From Candidatus Bathyarchaeota archaeon (GTDB taxonomy: Archaea; Thermoproteota; Bathyarchaeia; Bathyarchaeales; Bathyarchaeaceae): a stretch of 64,000 nucleotides of DNA. The translations under genes were made by a program, and so were the position numbers. A model generated the notes under the pieces. The model was not told where the DNA came from. It ran no database searches and saw only the letters and a program-made list of their open reading frames with translations. The number at the start of each line of letters is the position of its first letter. Position 1 is the first letter of the stretch. Shown in pieces: positions 1 through 8,573 of this stretch. Location: NCBI GenBank assembly GCA_004376295.1, contig SOJZ01000029.1:1-64000 (forward strand), written 5' to 3'.

Positions 1-2
1 AC

Positions 3-58
3 GGATGGACAATTCGTTACCGCAAGGGTGGCAAGACTTTATGCTCGCTTTTCCCTGA
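3..58 (+). pseudogene. DUF3788-like gene, upstream fragment (interrupted)
   Basis: The frame starting at base 3 reads GWTIRYRKGGKTLCSLFPE and then runs into unrelated sequence and a stop. The 5' part lies outside the window. The downstream half of the same protein resumes at 2782: both sides share the 10-bp string TTTTCCCTGA (49-58 and 2780-2789), and deleting 2731 bp rejoins them in frame as ...SLFPEKGGFTV.... The family call rests on remembered DUF3788 sequences, whose function is unknown. Most likely this is one gene split by an insertion or rearrangement. Confidence 0.6.
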
Positions 59-112
59 ATATGCTATGAAATGCTTAAGCTTTTAATAGTTAGTACTACG
101 TATGCGTTTTTC

Positions 113-123
113 GCATGCATGCA
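113..123. repeat. TGCATGCA-family palindrome
   Basis: GCATGCATGCA lies in the gene-free stretch downstream of the minus-strand gene that ends at 300, close to the left end of the inserted segment. Confidence 0.7.
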
Positions 124-258
124 ACCCAAAACCCAAACCGACTCTAATGAATAGTGCATCATCACAACATTTAAACCACAGAAAGAGTTTTATATGACAT
201 GAGAAAGGAGAGTTAAAGAGGTTTAAAAATGAAGAAAAGGTTAAATCAACAACAGAAG

Positions 259-300
259 AGAATGGGTGACGCCACAAGCAGAATGGGTGACGCCACAAGC
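259..300. repeat. Perfect 21-bp tandem duplication
   Basis: Two identical head-to-tail copies of a 21-bp unit beginning AGAATGGGTGACG occupy 259-279 and 280-300. They reach into the stop-codon end of the minus-strand gene at 300-1094, so the duplication forms its immediate 3' flank. It is probably recent, because the copies are identical. Confidence 0.85.
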
Positions 301-1094
301 TAAACTTTCGATATTTTGAAGTATATTTCGTATGTGTAAGTAATTTTGGGATTTTTTATCTCCCACAGAATCTCTGTATTATCTTTCATGAAAATAGGCT
401 TGAATTTGTTTGTAATGCGTTCTATCTCTAGTACGTCTATTAGTCCATTGTATTGGATTACTTTTATGTTGAGAGCCTCTTTTACGAATTGGTAATTTGA
501 AGGGGCTCTTATTGAAAGTTCTAGTGAATTGGTTGGATGCATTATAGCATGTGACGTCCATTCTTTTTCTAAAGCTTTGGAGTATACCCCTTCCAAACAA
601 ACGGTGTACTCGTAAGTAAAAGCTCTATTTGGCTTGATCGGGGATTGAGGATTTATGTAGAGATCGGTTGAATTATCAAAAGGCGGGGTCTTTCCCCCAG
701 GTATCTTGTGCAAACCGTACGTCTCCAATTCAGGTTTCAAGTGGTCACCGTTAATTTTCACAACTACGTCCTTTCTGGAGAGAGGGGCACCACTGTACTT
801 CAAAAAATGTCTAAGTCGTCGCATGGGGCTTTGTCTATTTCTACAATCGAAAAAGAAGCTAATCTTTGCGTCACCTTTTTGGTTCAATATATCTATTGTC
901 TTTCGGACTCGTCTGTAGCGCATTATTGTTGGCTGTGTAGAAACCTCTTCCTTAAGTTGTCTTAGCTTCTCAAGCAAACGAACAATTTCTGGTGTAACCG
1001 TATAATATCGTGGTTCACCGCGAATAACTCCCTTTATAGGTATCTCTTGCGCGCGCGCACGAGATTCTTGCGCATGTTCTCTGTTCGTAACCAA
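300..1094 (-). CDS. Hypothetical protein, 264 aa
   Basis: The open frame covers 264 residues and ends in ...YEIYFKISKV. I do not recognise a family. The first 70 residues are charged, with a probable helical stretch (residues 35-70, rich in R, L, E, K). The remainder is rich in aromatic and beta-branched residues, suggesting a beta-rich domain. It has no signal peptide or membrane segment and few cysteines. It lies inside the segment that interrupts the DUF3788-like gene, on the same strand as the HtrA-like protease upstream, so the two may have travelled together. The frame is long and free of rare features, so it is probably a real gene. Confidence 0.6.
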   Translation of the reverse strand: MVTNREHAQESRARAQEIPIKGVIRGEPRYYTVTPEIVRLLEKLRQLKEEVSTQPTIMRYRRVRKTIDILNQKGDAKISFFFDCRNRQSPMRRLRHFLKYSGAPLSRKDVVVKINGDHLKPELETYGLHKIPGGKTPPFDNSTDLYINPQSPIKPNRAFTYEYTVCLEGVYSKALEKEWTSHAIMHPTNSLELSIRAPSNYQFVKEALNIKVIQYNGLIDVLEIERITNKFKPIFMKDNTEILWEIKNPKITYTYEIYFKISKV

Positions 1095-1181
1095 TTTTTT
1101 TCACACTTTTCTATTTATAGATTTGTGTCCTACATCAATGTGAGCGAGCGAATTAATAAACAATATCTTTGCTATCATCAA

Positions 1182-2324
1182 TTATCTTTTCACCTCTTGA
1201 GATGATAGGACTCTTCGAGTGAACATTGGACATGTTACACAGTACATAGGATATGGTTTCATGGAATAGCCTTTTTCCGTGCCTTTGCATTTGATGAATT
1301 TCACTTTTTCTCCTTTGATAGTTGTCATCTTAGGTCTTCTAGGGAATCGCCAAAAGGTACACAAACCGTTGTCCAAGTACATACAGTTATCTCTTCTCGA
1401 TTCACCGTGGGAATATGCCACATCTAGGAAAGTTGTCATCTTAGAAACTGCTTCGTTGAGGGTTCTCATAATCTTCCACGTTTGAACACCTCTCTCTATT
1501 ACAAACTCTTTCACGAGTTCACTAGGCCTCAAAAAGTTGAAGCCCTGGACTTCTCCGGTTTCACCGATGCTTCCAAAAGTCGCGACGCCTATGACTTCGC
1601 CTTTTTCGTTCACCACAGGGCCCCCACTGTTACCATGAGTTATCGTTGCATCAGTTTGAAGACAAGGTGATCCATCCTTGGTTTTTCGTTTTCCACTTAT
1701 TATGCCAGACGTTACAGATGGGGTGAGTCCTTTTTTCGTGTCGAGGATCGGATTTTTCGCAACAATTCCTGGATATCCAACGACATATATTTGATCACCA
1801 ACCTCTGTTGTCTCAGATTCTCCTAGCTCAAGTGTCTGTAAATCTTTCATGTCTACTTTGATTATTGCTATGTCTTTTTCATTTGCAGGACTCGGGTCCC
1901 CAATTATTCGTGCCAACACCGCTTCCTTGTCCTGAATGTCAAACCCAGAGACAGCCTTTTCGAATTGTACAAAGACTTTTCTTGTTATGCGACCGGCGTT
2001 ACTATGCTTCAGAATATACTCAAGAGACAAGCCGAATTCCGTGGCTCCTTGCTCAAGAGCGAGTTTTAGGACATAATTGTCGTCTTCGATGTGCTTGTGA
2101 GTGAATGAGAATAGAACATGGCCGTTGGTGACTATGTAACCCTCCGAGGCAACGACAAAACCAGAACCATATCCACCGATCTTGATGATTTTTGTCTGTG
2201 CTGGCCCACTAGGCTGACCGTTGCTGTCTGGTTGTGGAACTTTGACTTCTATTGTGACTATACATACAACAAACGCTGTAGCTGATTTGACCCTTTCAAG
2301 TATACTACTGATTTTCTTGGGCAA
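1182..2324 (-). CDS. HtrA/Deg-like trypsin-family serine protease with C-terminal cysteine cluster
   Basis: This is a chymotrypsin-fold protease (S1C type) of 380 residues. The catalytic triad is visible: His69 in TNGHVL, Asp in EKDIAIIKVD, and Ser in HGNSGGPV. Unlike DegP/DegQ there is no PDZ domain after the protease domain. Instead the last 80 residues hold six cysteines (CMYLDNGLC, IKCKG, YCVTCP) that could bind zinc or another metal. No signal peptide or clear membrane anchor is seen, so a cytoplasmic role is likely. The start codon is TTG. It lies in the segment that splits the DUF3788-like gene. The protease call is firm; the role of the tail is unknown. Confidence 0.85.
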   Translation of the reverse strand: MPKKISSILERVKSATAFVVCIVTIEVKVPQPDSNGQPSGPAQTKIIKIGGYGSGFVVASEGYIVTNGHVLFSFTHKHIEDDNYVLKLALEQGATEFGLSLEYILKHSNAGRITRKVFVQFEKAVSGFDIQDKEAVLARIIGDPSPANEKDIAIIKVDMKDLQTLELGESETTEVGDQIYVVGYPGIVAKNPILDTKKGLTPSVTSGIISGKRKTKDGSPCLQTDATITHGNSGGPVVNEKGEVIGVATFGSIGETGEVQGFNFLRPSELVKEFVIERGVQTWKIMRTLNEAVSKMTTFLDVAYSHGESRRDNCMYLDNGLCTFWRFPRRPKMTTIKGEKVKFIKCKGTEKGYSMKPYPMYCVTCPMFTRRVLSSQEVKR

Positions 2325-2402
2325 ATGTCACATACCACATGAACATGTTTTGAACGCCCACTCAAGTAAATATGAAACGTATTTGATATATATATTATTT
2401 GT

Positions 2403-2543
2403 CTACAACAGTATTATTACAGGCATGCATCCTCTCTCATTCGTTGAATCGTATACTTGGTTTAGCTGTGCGAGACGTTTAAGCGCTTGAGCGAGATTCT
2501 TCGTGTTTGCTTGTTTCAGCCATTTTCTGGTCTTCTTGGGCAT
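2403..2543 (-). CDS. Small basic ORF upstream of the protease
   Basis: A 46-residue frame starts MPKKTRKWLKQANTKN at an ATG preceded by a GAAGGAG ribosome-binding site. It ends 78 bp before the protease start, whose own N-terminus also begins MPKK. It has basic and helical character and no recognised domain. It may be a small expressed protein or a leader peptide. A longer frame up to 2588 exists but ignores the ribosome-binding site. Confidence 0.4.
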   Translation of the reverse strand: MPKKTRKWLKQANTKNLAQALKRLAQLNQVYDSTNERGCMPVIILL

Positions 2544-2601
2544 GAACATTTCTCCTTCTTCTTTCAACTCCGCGCGCTCATGATGCATTCCTGACTTTTG
2601 T

Positions 2602-2611
2602 ATGCATGCAT
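2602..2611. repeat. TGCATGCA-family palindrome
   Basis: ATGCATGCAT lies upstream of the small minus-strand ORF and near the right end of the inserted segment. A related GCATGCAT is at 2423-2430. Confidence 0.7.
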
Positions 2612-2781
2612 TCAGATACCATGCAAACTAAGGCTTAAATGTTATCTTGATGTATCATTTTGATTCAGTAGCTTTTTAATGATTTCGTCTACTAATAGAT
2701 TTTCGATGTATCCCCAGCTTTTCTTAGAAACAAAGAAAACCCACGGAAATCCTCGGGAATATATTAATCTTCTTGAACATT

Positions 2782-3006
2782 TTCCCTGAGAAAGGTGGAT
2801 TTACAGTTCTGATAGTTCTTGGCAAGAAAGAATCCGAAAAAGCTCTTTCAATACGAGATGAACTGAGTTCTAAAATCCATAAGCTTTTGGGGAACACGGA
2901 ACAATTGCACGATGGACGCTGGCTATGGATTAGATTATTGACGACAAGTGACACGGATGACGTAAAGAAGCTTTTGCAGATAAAAAGAAAACCAAAGAAG
3001 ACTTAA
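2782..3006 (+). pseudogene. DUF3788-like gene, downstream fragment
   Basis: This fragment carries the typical DUF3788 C-terminal half as I remember it: GGFTVLIVLGKKESEKAL, then LHDGRWLWIRLL, then DVKKLLQIKRKPKK before the TAA. A TTG at 2773 could start a 77-residue product, but the homology begins at FPEKGGF, exactly where the left-edge fragment stops. The gene therefore looks interrupted rather than short by design. The function of the family is unknown. Confidence 0.6.
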
Positions 3007-3094
3007 ATTGCGGATTTGCTTCAATTCTTAATGTTTACGAGTTTGAAGCAGTATTTTTTGTTCTTTGCCAGAAAGATACAATACGACTTTGCTG

Positions 3095-4141
3095 CTAGCA
3101 TATTCTTGGTATGGGATCGCCTATTGGTGGTGCAAGGATTCTTTTTCCGCCTACTGCGGTTTTGAGGACGACTTCATCAAATTCTTTAGTTACTTCACCT
3201 ACTATTTGAGCTTCTCTACCTTGCTTGGTCTCTTTCAGCGCTGCCAAGACTTCTTCCGCTTTCTGCGGAATCACTCCTATTACTACCTTGCCTTCGTTTC
3301 CAACTTCGAGTGGGTCGATGCCTAACATTTCGCAGGCAGCCCTGACGTCTCCGCGCACGGGGATTTTCTCCTCGTTTACCATGATTCCAACCTTCGACTT
3401 TTCGCTTAGCTCACTTAACGTGTTGGATAATCCGCCTCGGGTAGGGTCTTTCATCGCTAGGATTCCTCCGACGTTTAAGAGGCGCATGATCAGCTTGTTG
3501 AGTGGAGCTACGTCGGATGTGATTTGGCTTCCAAAGTCGTATCCTTCTTGAGACGACAACACGGCTAATCCGTGGTCGCCCACAGTGCCGGAAACTATGA
3601 TTTTGTCTCCTTCTCTCAAGTTGGAGTCGAGAATCCATTGGGCGTCAAAGGAACGATGTTTCTTCACTTCTGCAATGTTTCTTTCCAACGCTTCGTTTCG
3701 TTTGCCTATTCCTGACGTGTTGATGATACATCCTCCTAAGGCGCCTTTTTCAACAACCTTTGTGTCACCTGTAATAATGTAAATGCCTGCTTCCCTGCAA
3801 GTTTCGTTCATGCTCTCCAAAATCTTTTCAAATTCAACCATTGAAAGGCCCTCCTCTAACACGAAGCCGCAAGAAAGCGCAATTGGTTCCGCACCCATAA
3901 CCGCAATATCGTTGACAGTGCCAGCGACTGCGAGTCTTCCAATGTCTCCGCCTGGAAAGAATATAGGCTTCACTACATGCGAGTCAGACTTCAAAACTAT
4001 GTCGCCAATAACCGCCGCATCATCTAGCGCTTCCAACGGAACCTCAGCGCTGCTTCCGCCGAGATATTTTAACACGTAGTCTCTAATCAGGTCGTTCATT
4101 ATGGTTCCGCCGGCGCCATGAGCCATAGTGATTTGTTTCAT
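3095..4141 (-). CDS. hypE: Hydrogenase maturation factor HypE
   Basis: HypE dehydrates the carbamoyl group made by HypF to a thiocyanate on its C-terminal cysteine, the source of the CN ligands of [NiFe]-hydrogenase. The PurM/AIRS-like fold is clear: N-terminal MAHGAGG, LDDAAVI, the central DPTRGGL motif, and the invariant C-terminal PRIC with the acceptor cysteine intact. The length (348 residues) is normal. I prefer the ATG at 4141, which follows GAGGAG by nine bases, over the upstream in-frame TTG at 4147. It is divergent from the polyferredoxin gene. No hydrogenase structural gene lies in the window, so its target must be elsewhere. Confidence 0.95.
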   Translation of the reverse strand: MKQITMAHGAGGTIMNDLIRDYVLKYLGGSSAEVPLEALDDAAVIGDIVLKSDSHVVKPIFFPGGDIGRLAVAGTVNDIAVMGAEPIALSCGFVLEEGLSMVEFEKILESMNETCREAGIYIITGDTKVVEKGALGGCIINTSGIGKRNEALERNIAEVKKHRSFDAQWILDSNLREGDKIIVSGTVGDHGLAVLSSQEGYDFGSQITSDVAPLNKLIMRLLNVGGILAMKDPTRGGLSNTLSELSEKSKVGIMVNEEKIPVRGDVRAACEMLGIDPLEVGNEGKVVIGVIPQKAEEVLAALKETKQGREAQIVGEVTKEFDEVVLKTAVGGKRILAPPIGDPIPRIC

Positions 4142-4315
4142 GATCAAGCGCTCCTCACAACATTGAGAATAGGCTGTCTTAAGAGTCTTATCAATATCTC
4201 TACGGTCATGAATACACTAAAGTTCAAAGAATCGATTAATGTTTAAATAACAGTTTACATCGCCTAAATACTCTTCAGAGGGTTTGTTGTACACCCCCTG
4301 TGTGGATGAACCAAG

Positions 4316-5239
4316 ATGCCTATGAAACTGTTGAAAACCGAGACAGAAAACGAACTCGTAGTCAAGAGAGTTTTGCACACGAAAGACTACTCTTTAATCT
4401 TAGATAAGACGTTGTGCACGGGATGTGAAATCTGCAAGGAAATCTGTCCCAAAGAGGCCATTGAAATCAAAACGTTTCCCAAAGTAGCTGGAGAAAAATT
4501 GAGACACCCTATCATAGATGTGGACGAGCAAAAGTGCCATTTCTGCGGGATATGTAGCTCTCTCTGCCCTTTTGGAGCGTTAAAAGTGAGGGTTGACGGC
4601 GAACACGTGATTCCTGTGGTCAAGACTGAAAGCTTCCCTGAACTCATTCGTGAAATCGATGTTGACGCAACAAAATGCGACGTACAATGCGTGGAATGCG
4701 AGAAGGCTTGCCCACTTGAACTCATCAAAGTTAGCGTACGAACCCCGGACGGTAAAGAAATTACGGACGTGGAGTCCATACGAGATAAGGAAAAGCTTAC
4801 GGTTGTTGTGGACGTAAAAAAGGAGCTTTGCCCGTGTTGCCGAGTGTGCGAATTGAAATGTCCCTACGACGCTATCCATGTAAAAAAAATCTTTCATGGA
4901 ACCATCCGGATAAATGAGAGGAAGTGTCCGGACGGATGCCAAGATTGTCTCGACGTGTGCCCGATCACTGGCGCGCTTTACCTTTCAGAAGATGGAAAGG
5001 TTCATGTTAACGAGTTGTACTGCATTTACTGCGGCGTTTGCAAAATCGTTTGCCCCGAGGAAGGGGCGCTCGAGCTCCAGAGAACATACATTCGACACAC
5101 ACCTGTTCATTCCGGCGCGTGGAATAAAGCACTCGAAAAGTTGACATCAACCAAGGAACTGACGAAGGAGTTGCAAACCAAGGGTTTAACTAAAGTTCGA
5201 GAATCAGTGGGAAAGAGGCTTGGCTTGGGGGATGCATAA
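4316..5239 (+). CDS. Polyferredoxin with six [4Fe-4S] motifs
   Basis: This 307-residue protein is built from ferredoxin repeats. Six Cys clusters can be counted: CTGCEICKEICP, CHFCGICSSLCP, CDVQCVECEKACP, CPCCRVCELKCP, CPDGCQDCLDVCP and CIYCGVCKIVCP. It resembles polyferredoxins linked to Hdr/Mvh or formylmethanofuran dehydrogenase and probably wires electrons between partner enzymes in the cytoplasm. The stop TAA overlaps the ATG of the following hdrA-mvhD fusion (TAATG), so the two are almost certainly co-translated. The last 60 residues carry no cysteines and are charged. The exact redox partner is inferred from position only. Confidence 0.85.
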   Translation: MPMKLLKTETENELVVKRVLHTKDYSLILDKTLCTGCEICKEICPKEAIEIKTFPKVAGEKLRHPIIDVDEQKCHFCGICSSLCPFGALKVRVDGEHVIPVVKTESFPELIREIDVDATKCDVQCVECEKACPLELIKVSVRTPDGKEITDVESIRDKEKLTVVVDVKKELCPCCRVCELKCPYDAIHVKKIFHGTIRINERKCPDGCQDCLDVCPITGALYLSEDGKVHVNELYCIYCGVCKIVCPEEGALELQRTYIRHTPVHSGAWNKALEKLTSTKELTKELQTKGLTKVRESVGKRLGLGDA

Positions 5240-7662
5240 TGTCGGAAGAACCGAGGATAGGAGTTTTTGTCTGCCACTGTGGTCTCAATATTGCAGGAGT
5301 AATTGACGTAGAGGAACTCACCGAGTACGCTCGCACATTACCCAACGTGGTTTGTGCCATACGCAACCGCTACACATGTGCAGACCCAGGGCAAGATGAA
5401 ATCAGAAAGGCAATAAAAGAGCACAAGCTGAACAGAGTTGTTGTCGCAGCTTGTTCTCCACGTATGCATGAACCCACCTTCCGCAGATGCGTGGCCGAAG
5501 CAGGATTAAATCCGTATCTTTTTGAGATGGCGAACATAAGGGAATTCTCCTCGTGGTGTCACCCAAGTACGCCGAAAGAAGCCACCGAGAAGGCAAAAGA
5601 CATCGTGAAGATGGCGGTTGCAAAAGTAAGGCTGTTTCGGCCTCTCAAATCAACGGAGGTGCCCGTTACCAATAAGGCACTCATCATAGGCGGAGGAATC
5701 GCAGGGATAAGCACTGCCCTAGATCTTGCCGACATGGGCTTCAAAGTGTACCTTGTAGAAAGAAGCGAAAGCATTGGAGGCCACATGGCCCAGCTTGACA
5801 AGACTTTTCCAACGTTGGACTGCTCAATTTGCATCGAAGGACCAAAAATGGTCGATGTCTCCCGTCATCCTAACATCGAAATAATCTCGTACGCCGACGT
5901 TCTCAGCGTGCAGGGTTTCGTGGGAAACTTCAGAGTGAAAATTCGGAAAAATCCGCGATACATCATTGCGGATAGCTGCACAGGATGCGGCGAATGCCGA
6001 GATGTTTGCCCGATAGAAATTCCCAACGAATGGGACATGAACATGGGTGTGAGGAAGGCAATTTCTGTTCCGTTCGATCAGGCGGTTCCCCTTGTTTACA
6101 CGATAAACATGGATTACTGCATTGAATGTTACAAGTGTGTAGATATCTGTGGCGCGCGGCAAGCGATCAATTTTGATCAGAAAGCTGAGGAAATCGAACT
6201 TGAGGTAGGAACAATTATCACCGCAACTGGATTTGACATCTACCTACCATACGACGACAGCCTGTATGGCTACGGAAGGTATGACAACGTTATCACGGCG
6301 TTAGAATTGGAGAGATTGATTCTGGCCGCTGGTCCAACCGGTGGAAAAGTTGTGCGCGCTTCTGATGGAAAGAAGCCAAAGGTAGTGGTATTCATTCAAT
6401 GCGTTGGTTCAAGGGATGTAAACAAGTATGAATATTGTTCAGGCTTCTGTTGCATGTACTCGCTGAAACACGCCGTTCAGCTCAAGGAGAAATACAGGGA
6501 CGACATAGAGGTTTACATCCTCTACATGGACATGCGCACCCATTTCAAGGGCTATGAGGAATTTTATCGAAGAGCCCGCAAGTTGGGAGCCAACTTCATT
6601 CGAGGGAGAGCTGTACATATTCTTGAGGATCCGAAGACAAAAAACCTAACCGTTCGCGCAGAGGACATGACACTCGGTGAATTAATCGAGCTAGAGGCAG
6701 AGCTTGTGGTTCTGGCCACTGCCGCCATCCCCACAAAGGGAACTGATGAAATGGCGAGAATTCTTAGCGTCACACGCGGAGCTGATGGTTTCTTCATGGA
6801 AAGCCACCCAAAACTGAAGCCAATTGACACAGCTGTGGACGGAGTTTTCTTGGCAGGTGCTTGTCAAGGGCTGAAAGACATACCCTACTCGGTATCTCAG
6901 GGAAGCGGAGCCGCAGCGCGAGCTGCAACCATACTTTCTAAGCCTACATGGAAGATTGAACCCATTATTGCCTTGGTGACCCCTGACAAGTGTCGCAATA
7001 CCCGGGTGAAGTGTGGTATTTGTGCAAGAAAATGTCCTTATGGAGCTATAAAGGCTCCAGAAGGGCAACCAGCTGAAGTCACAGCGGCGATGTGTCACGG
7101 TTGTGGCACATGTGTTGCCGAATGTCCATCCGACGCCATCACTCAGATGCATTTCACAGATGCACAGATCTATGCGCAGATTCGAGCTGCTTTAGAAGAG
7201 AATGCTGAGGATAAGATACTTGGCTTTCTGTGCAACTGGTGCAGCTATGCGGGTGCGGACTTGGCGGGTACGAGCCGTTTTGAGTATCCGCCTAATCTGC
7301 GGGCTGTACGGGTAATGTGTTCTGGACGTGTGGACCGAGACTTTGTTATGGAGGCATTTAGGCTCGGCGCTGGCATGGTCTTGGTGGGCGCCTGCCATCT
7401 ACCATACGACTGCCATTATATTTCAGGAAACGTGGCGATGAAGGTAAGGATGGAAGGGTTGGCGAAGATGCTTGAAAAACTTGGGCTTAGTCAAGAAAGA
7501 TTCAAAGTTGAATATATATCCGCAGCAGAAGGAGTGAAGTTCGCGGAACTCAACAAAGAGATGACTGGACAGCTGAAGTCACTGGGAAAAGCAAAAATCA
7601 AAGCTGAAAATGAAAAACTGCGACCAATACTAGAAAAGATGCTTTCACGGAAAAAAGCGTAA
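5239..7662 (+). CDS. hdrA: HdrA-MvhD fusion flavoprotein
   Basis: This 807-residue protein joins a complete HdrA to an MvhD domain. HdrA is the electron-bifurcating FAD subunit of heterodisulfide reductase. Visible parts in order: N-terminal HdrA domain (GVFVCHCGLNI, CSPRMHEP), a thioredoxin-reductase-like FAD domain with GGGIAG at 151-156, the HdrA signature KTFPTLDCSICI, an inserted ferredoxin (CTGCGECRDVCP, CIECYKCVDIC), a C-terminal ferredoxin (CGICARKCP, CHGCGTCVAECP), and from about residue 660 the MvhD motif FLCNWCSYAGADLAG. MvhD normally relays electrons from a donor to HdrA. The gene follows the polyferredoxin and precedes lipoate ligase. The donor and acceptor are unknown. Confidence 0.92.
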   Translation: MSEEPRIGVFVCHCGLNIAGVIDVEELTEYARTLPNVVCAIRNRYTCADPGQDEIRKAIKEHKLNRVVVAACSPRMHEPTFRRCVAEAGLNPYLFEMANIREFSSWCHPSTPKEATEKAKDIVKMAVAKVRLFRPLKSTEVPVTNKALIIGGGIAGISTALDLADMGFKVYLVERSESIGGHMAQLDKTFPTLDCSICIEGPKMVDVSRHPNIEIISYADVLSVQGFVGNFRVKIRKNPRYIIADSCTGCGECRDVCPIEIPNEWDMNMGVRKAISVPFDQAVPLVYTINMDYCIECYKCVDICGARQAINFDQKAEEIELEVGTIITATGFDIYLPYDDSLYGYGRYDNVITALELERLILAAGPTGGKVVRASDGKKPKVVVFIQCVGSRDVNKYEYCSGFCCMYSLKHAVQLKEKYRDDIEVYILYMDMRTHFKGYEEFYRRARKLGANFIRGRAVHILEDPKTKNLTVRAEDMTLGELIELEAELVVLATAAIPTKGTDEMARILSVTRGADGFFMESHPKLKPIDTAVDGVFLAGACQGLKDIPYSVSQGSGAAARAATILSKPTWKIEPIIALVTPDKCRNTRVKCGICARKCPYGAIKAPEGQPAEVTAAMCHGCGTCVAECPSDAITQMHFTDAQIYAQIRAALEENAEDKILGFLCNWCSYAGADLAGTSRFEYPPNLRAVRVMCSGRVDRDFVMEAFRLGAGMVLVGACHLPYDCHYISGNVAMKVRMEGLAKMLEKLGLSQERFKVEYISAAEGVKFAELNKEMTGQLKSLGKAKIKAENEKLRPILEKMLSRKKA

Positions 7663-7712
7663 GTCGCGCCCATCTTCTGTCAAGACTAAATGTCTGGAAA
7701 AGGTGTTTACAT

Positions 7713-8501
7713 ATGGATGTTTGGAGGTTTCTCAAGCTAGAGGTAAAGGATGCATTTACGAACATGGCTGTTGACGAAGCCGTCCTATCGGCTAGAATAT
7801 CGGATAGGGTACCAAACACCTTGCGCTTTTACAGGTGGAAACCTTCAGCGGTATCCGTTGGACGTTTTCAAGACGTTTTCAACGAGGTCTATGTGGAAAA
7901 CTGTCGAAAGCACGGAGTGGACATCGTGAGAAGAATCACGGGTGGAGGCGCCGTGTACCACGATGACGTGGGAGAGATAACCTACAGCGTGGTCGTAAAA
8001 GAGAGTGATCTAGGGTTCGTGGATGTGGCTTCTACTTATGACATGATATGCAAAGGGCTGATCGAAGCAGCCAAAATGTTGGGAATTACTGCAGACTTCA
8101 ACCCAGGAGACCCAGAAAAATGTCCAAACGTTACTATAAATAGAAGGAAAATCTCTGGAAGCGCTCAGTCCCGCAGGAAGGGGGTACTGCTTCAACATGG
8201 AACGTTTCTGCTGGACACAAATCTTGAGAAGATGTTTACGTTCCTTAGAGTTCCGTGGGCTAAAACGTGTATGGAAGTGATACCTGTAGCTGAGAAACGG
8301 TTAACATCGGTAAAAGAAGAACTCGGAACAAGAATACCGATAAAAGAGGCCCATCAAGCTTTGGTTCGAGGCTTTCAAAAAACGTTTAAAGCGCAGCCTG
8401 AGGAAGGGAAGCTGACAAGCTACGAACAAAAACTCGCTGAAAAACTTCGTAGAGAAAAGTTTGCCACAGACCGTTGGAACTTTGAAGGGAAACTATCGTA
8501 A
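7713..8501 (+). CDS. lplA: Lipoate-protein ligase A family
   Basis: It attaches lipoate (or octanoate) to a lysine of a carrier protein through an acyl-AMP intermediate. The 262-residue frame shows the family core: RRITGGGAVYHD at 73-84 and the catalytic-lysine region RRKISGSAQ with Lys146. There is only a short helical tail after about residue 190, so a separate LplB-like accessory domain, usual for archaeal bipartite ligases, may be needed and is not seen here. The gene sits 50 bp after the hdrA-mvhD fusion on the same strand. Likely substrates are the two GcvH-like proteins at 20305 and 33792. Confidence 0.88.
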   Translation: MDVWRFLKLEVKDAFTNMAVDEAVLSARISDRVPNTLRFYRWKPSAVSVGRFQDVFNEVYVENCRKHGVDIVRRITGGGAVYHDDVGEITYSVVVKESDLGFVDVASTYDMICKGLIEAAKMLGITADFNPGDPEKCPNVTINRRKISGSAQSRRKGVLLQHGTFLLDTNLEKMFTFLRVPWAKTCMEVIPVAEKRLTSVKEELGTRIPIKEAHQALVRGFQKTFKAQPEEGKLTSYEQKLAEKLRREKFATDRWNFEGKLS

Positions 8502-8573
8502 CAGAGCTTATGTGACAAAAAAAGACAATCTTGGAACTATCCAGAGTCCTATTGATGCGTAGACAACTATCAA

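Larger units (their letters stand above)
49..2789. mobile_element. 2.73-kb segment inserted in a DUF3788-like gene
   Basis: A 10-bp direct repeat, TTTTCCCTGA, bounds this segment at 49-58 and 2780-2789, and removing the segment plus one repeat restores an open DUF3788-like frame. Inside are an unknown 264-residue gene, an HtrA-like protease and a small basic ORF, all on the minus strand. No transposase, integrase or clear terminal inverted repeat is visible, so this is not a recognisable insertion sequence. TGCATGCA palindromes lie 55 bp inside the left end and about 170 bp inside the right end. It could be a cassette with target duplication or a recombination product through microhomology. 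Confidence 0.5.

Noticed and set aside
83-298. 71-residue minus-strand frame with repeated WRHPF
   Set aside because: It is produced by the 21-bp tandem repeat and palindrome and has no natural protein composition.
4387-4779. Minus-strand frame opposite the polyferredoxin
   Set aside because: A shadow of the Cys-rich coding strand; Ser-rich and without any domain.
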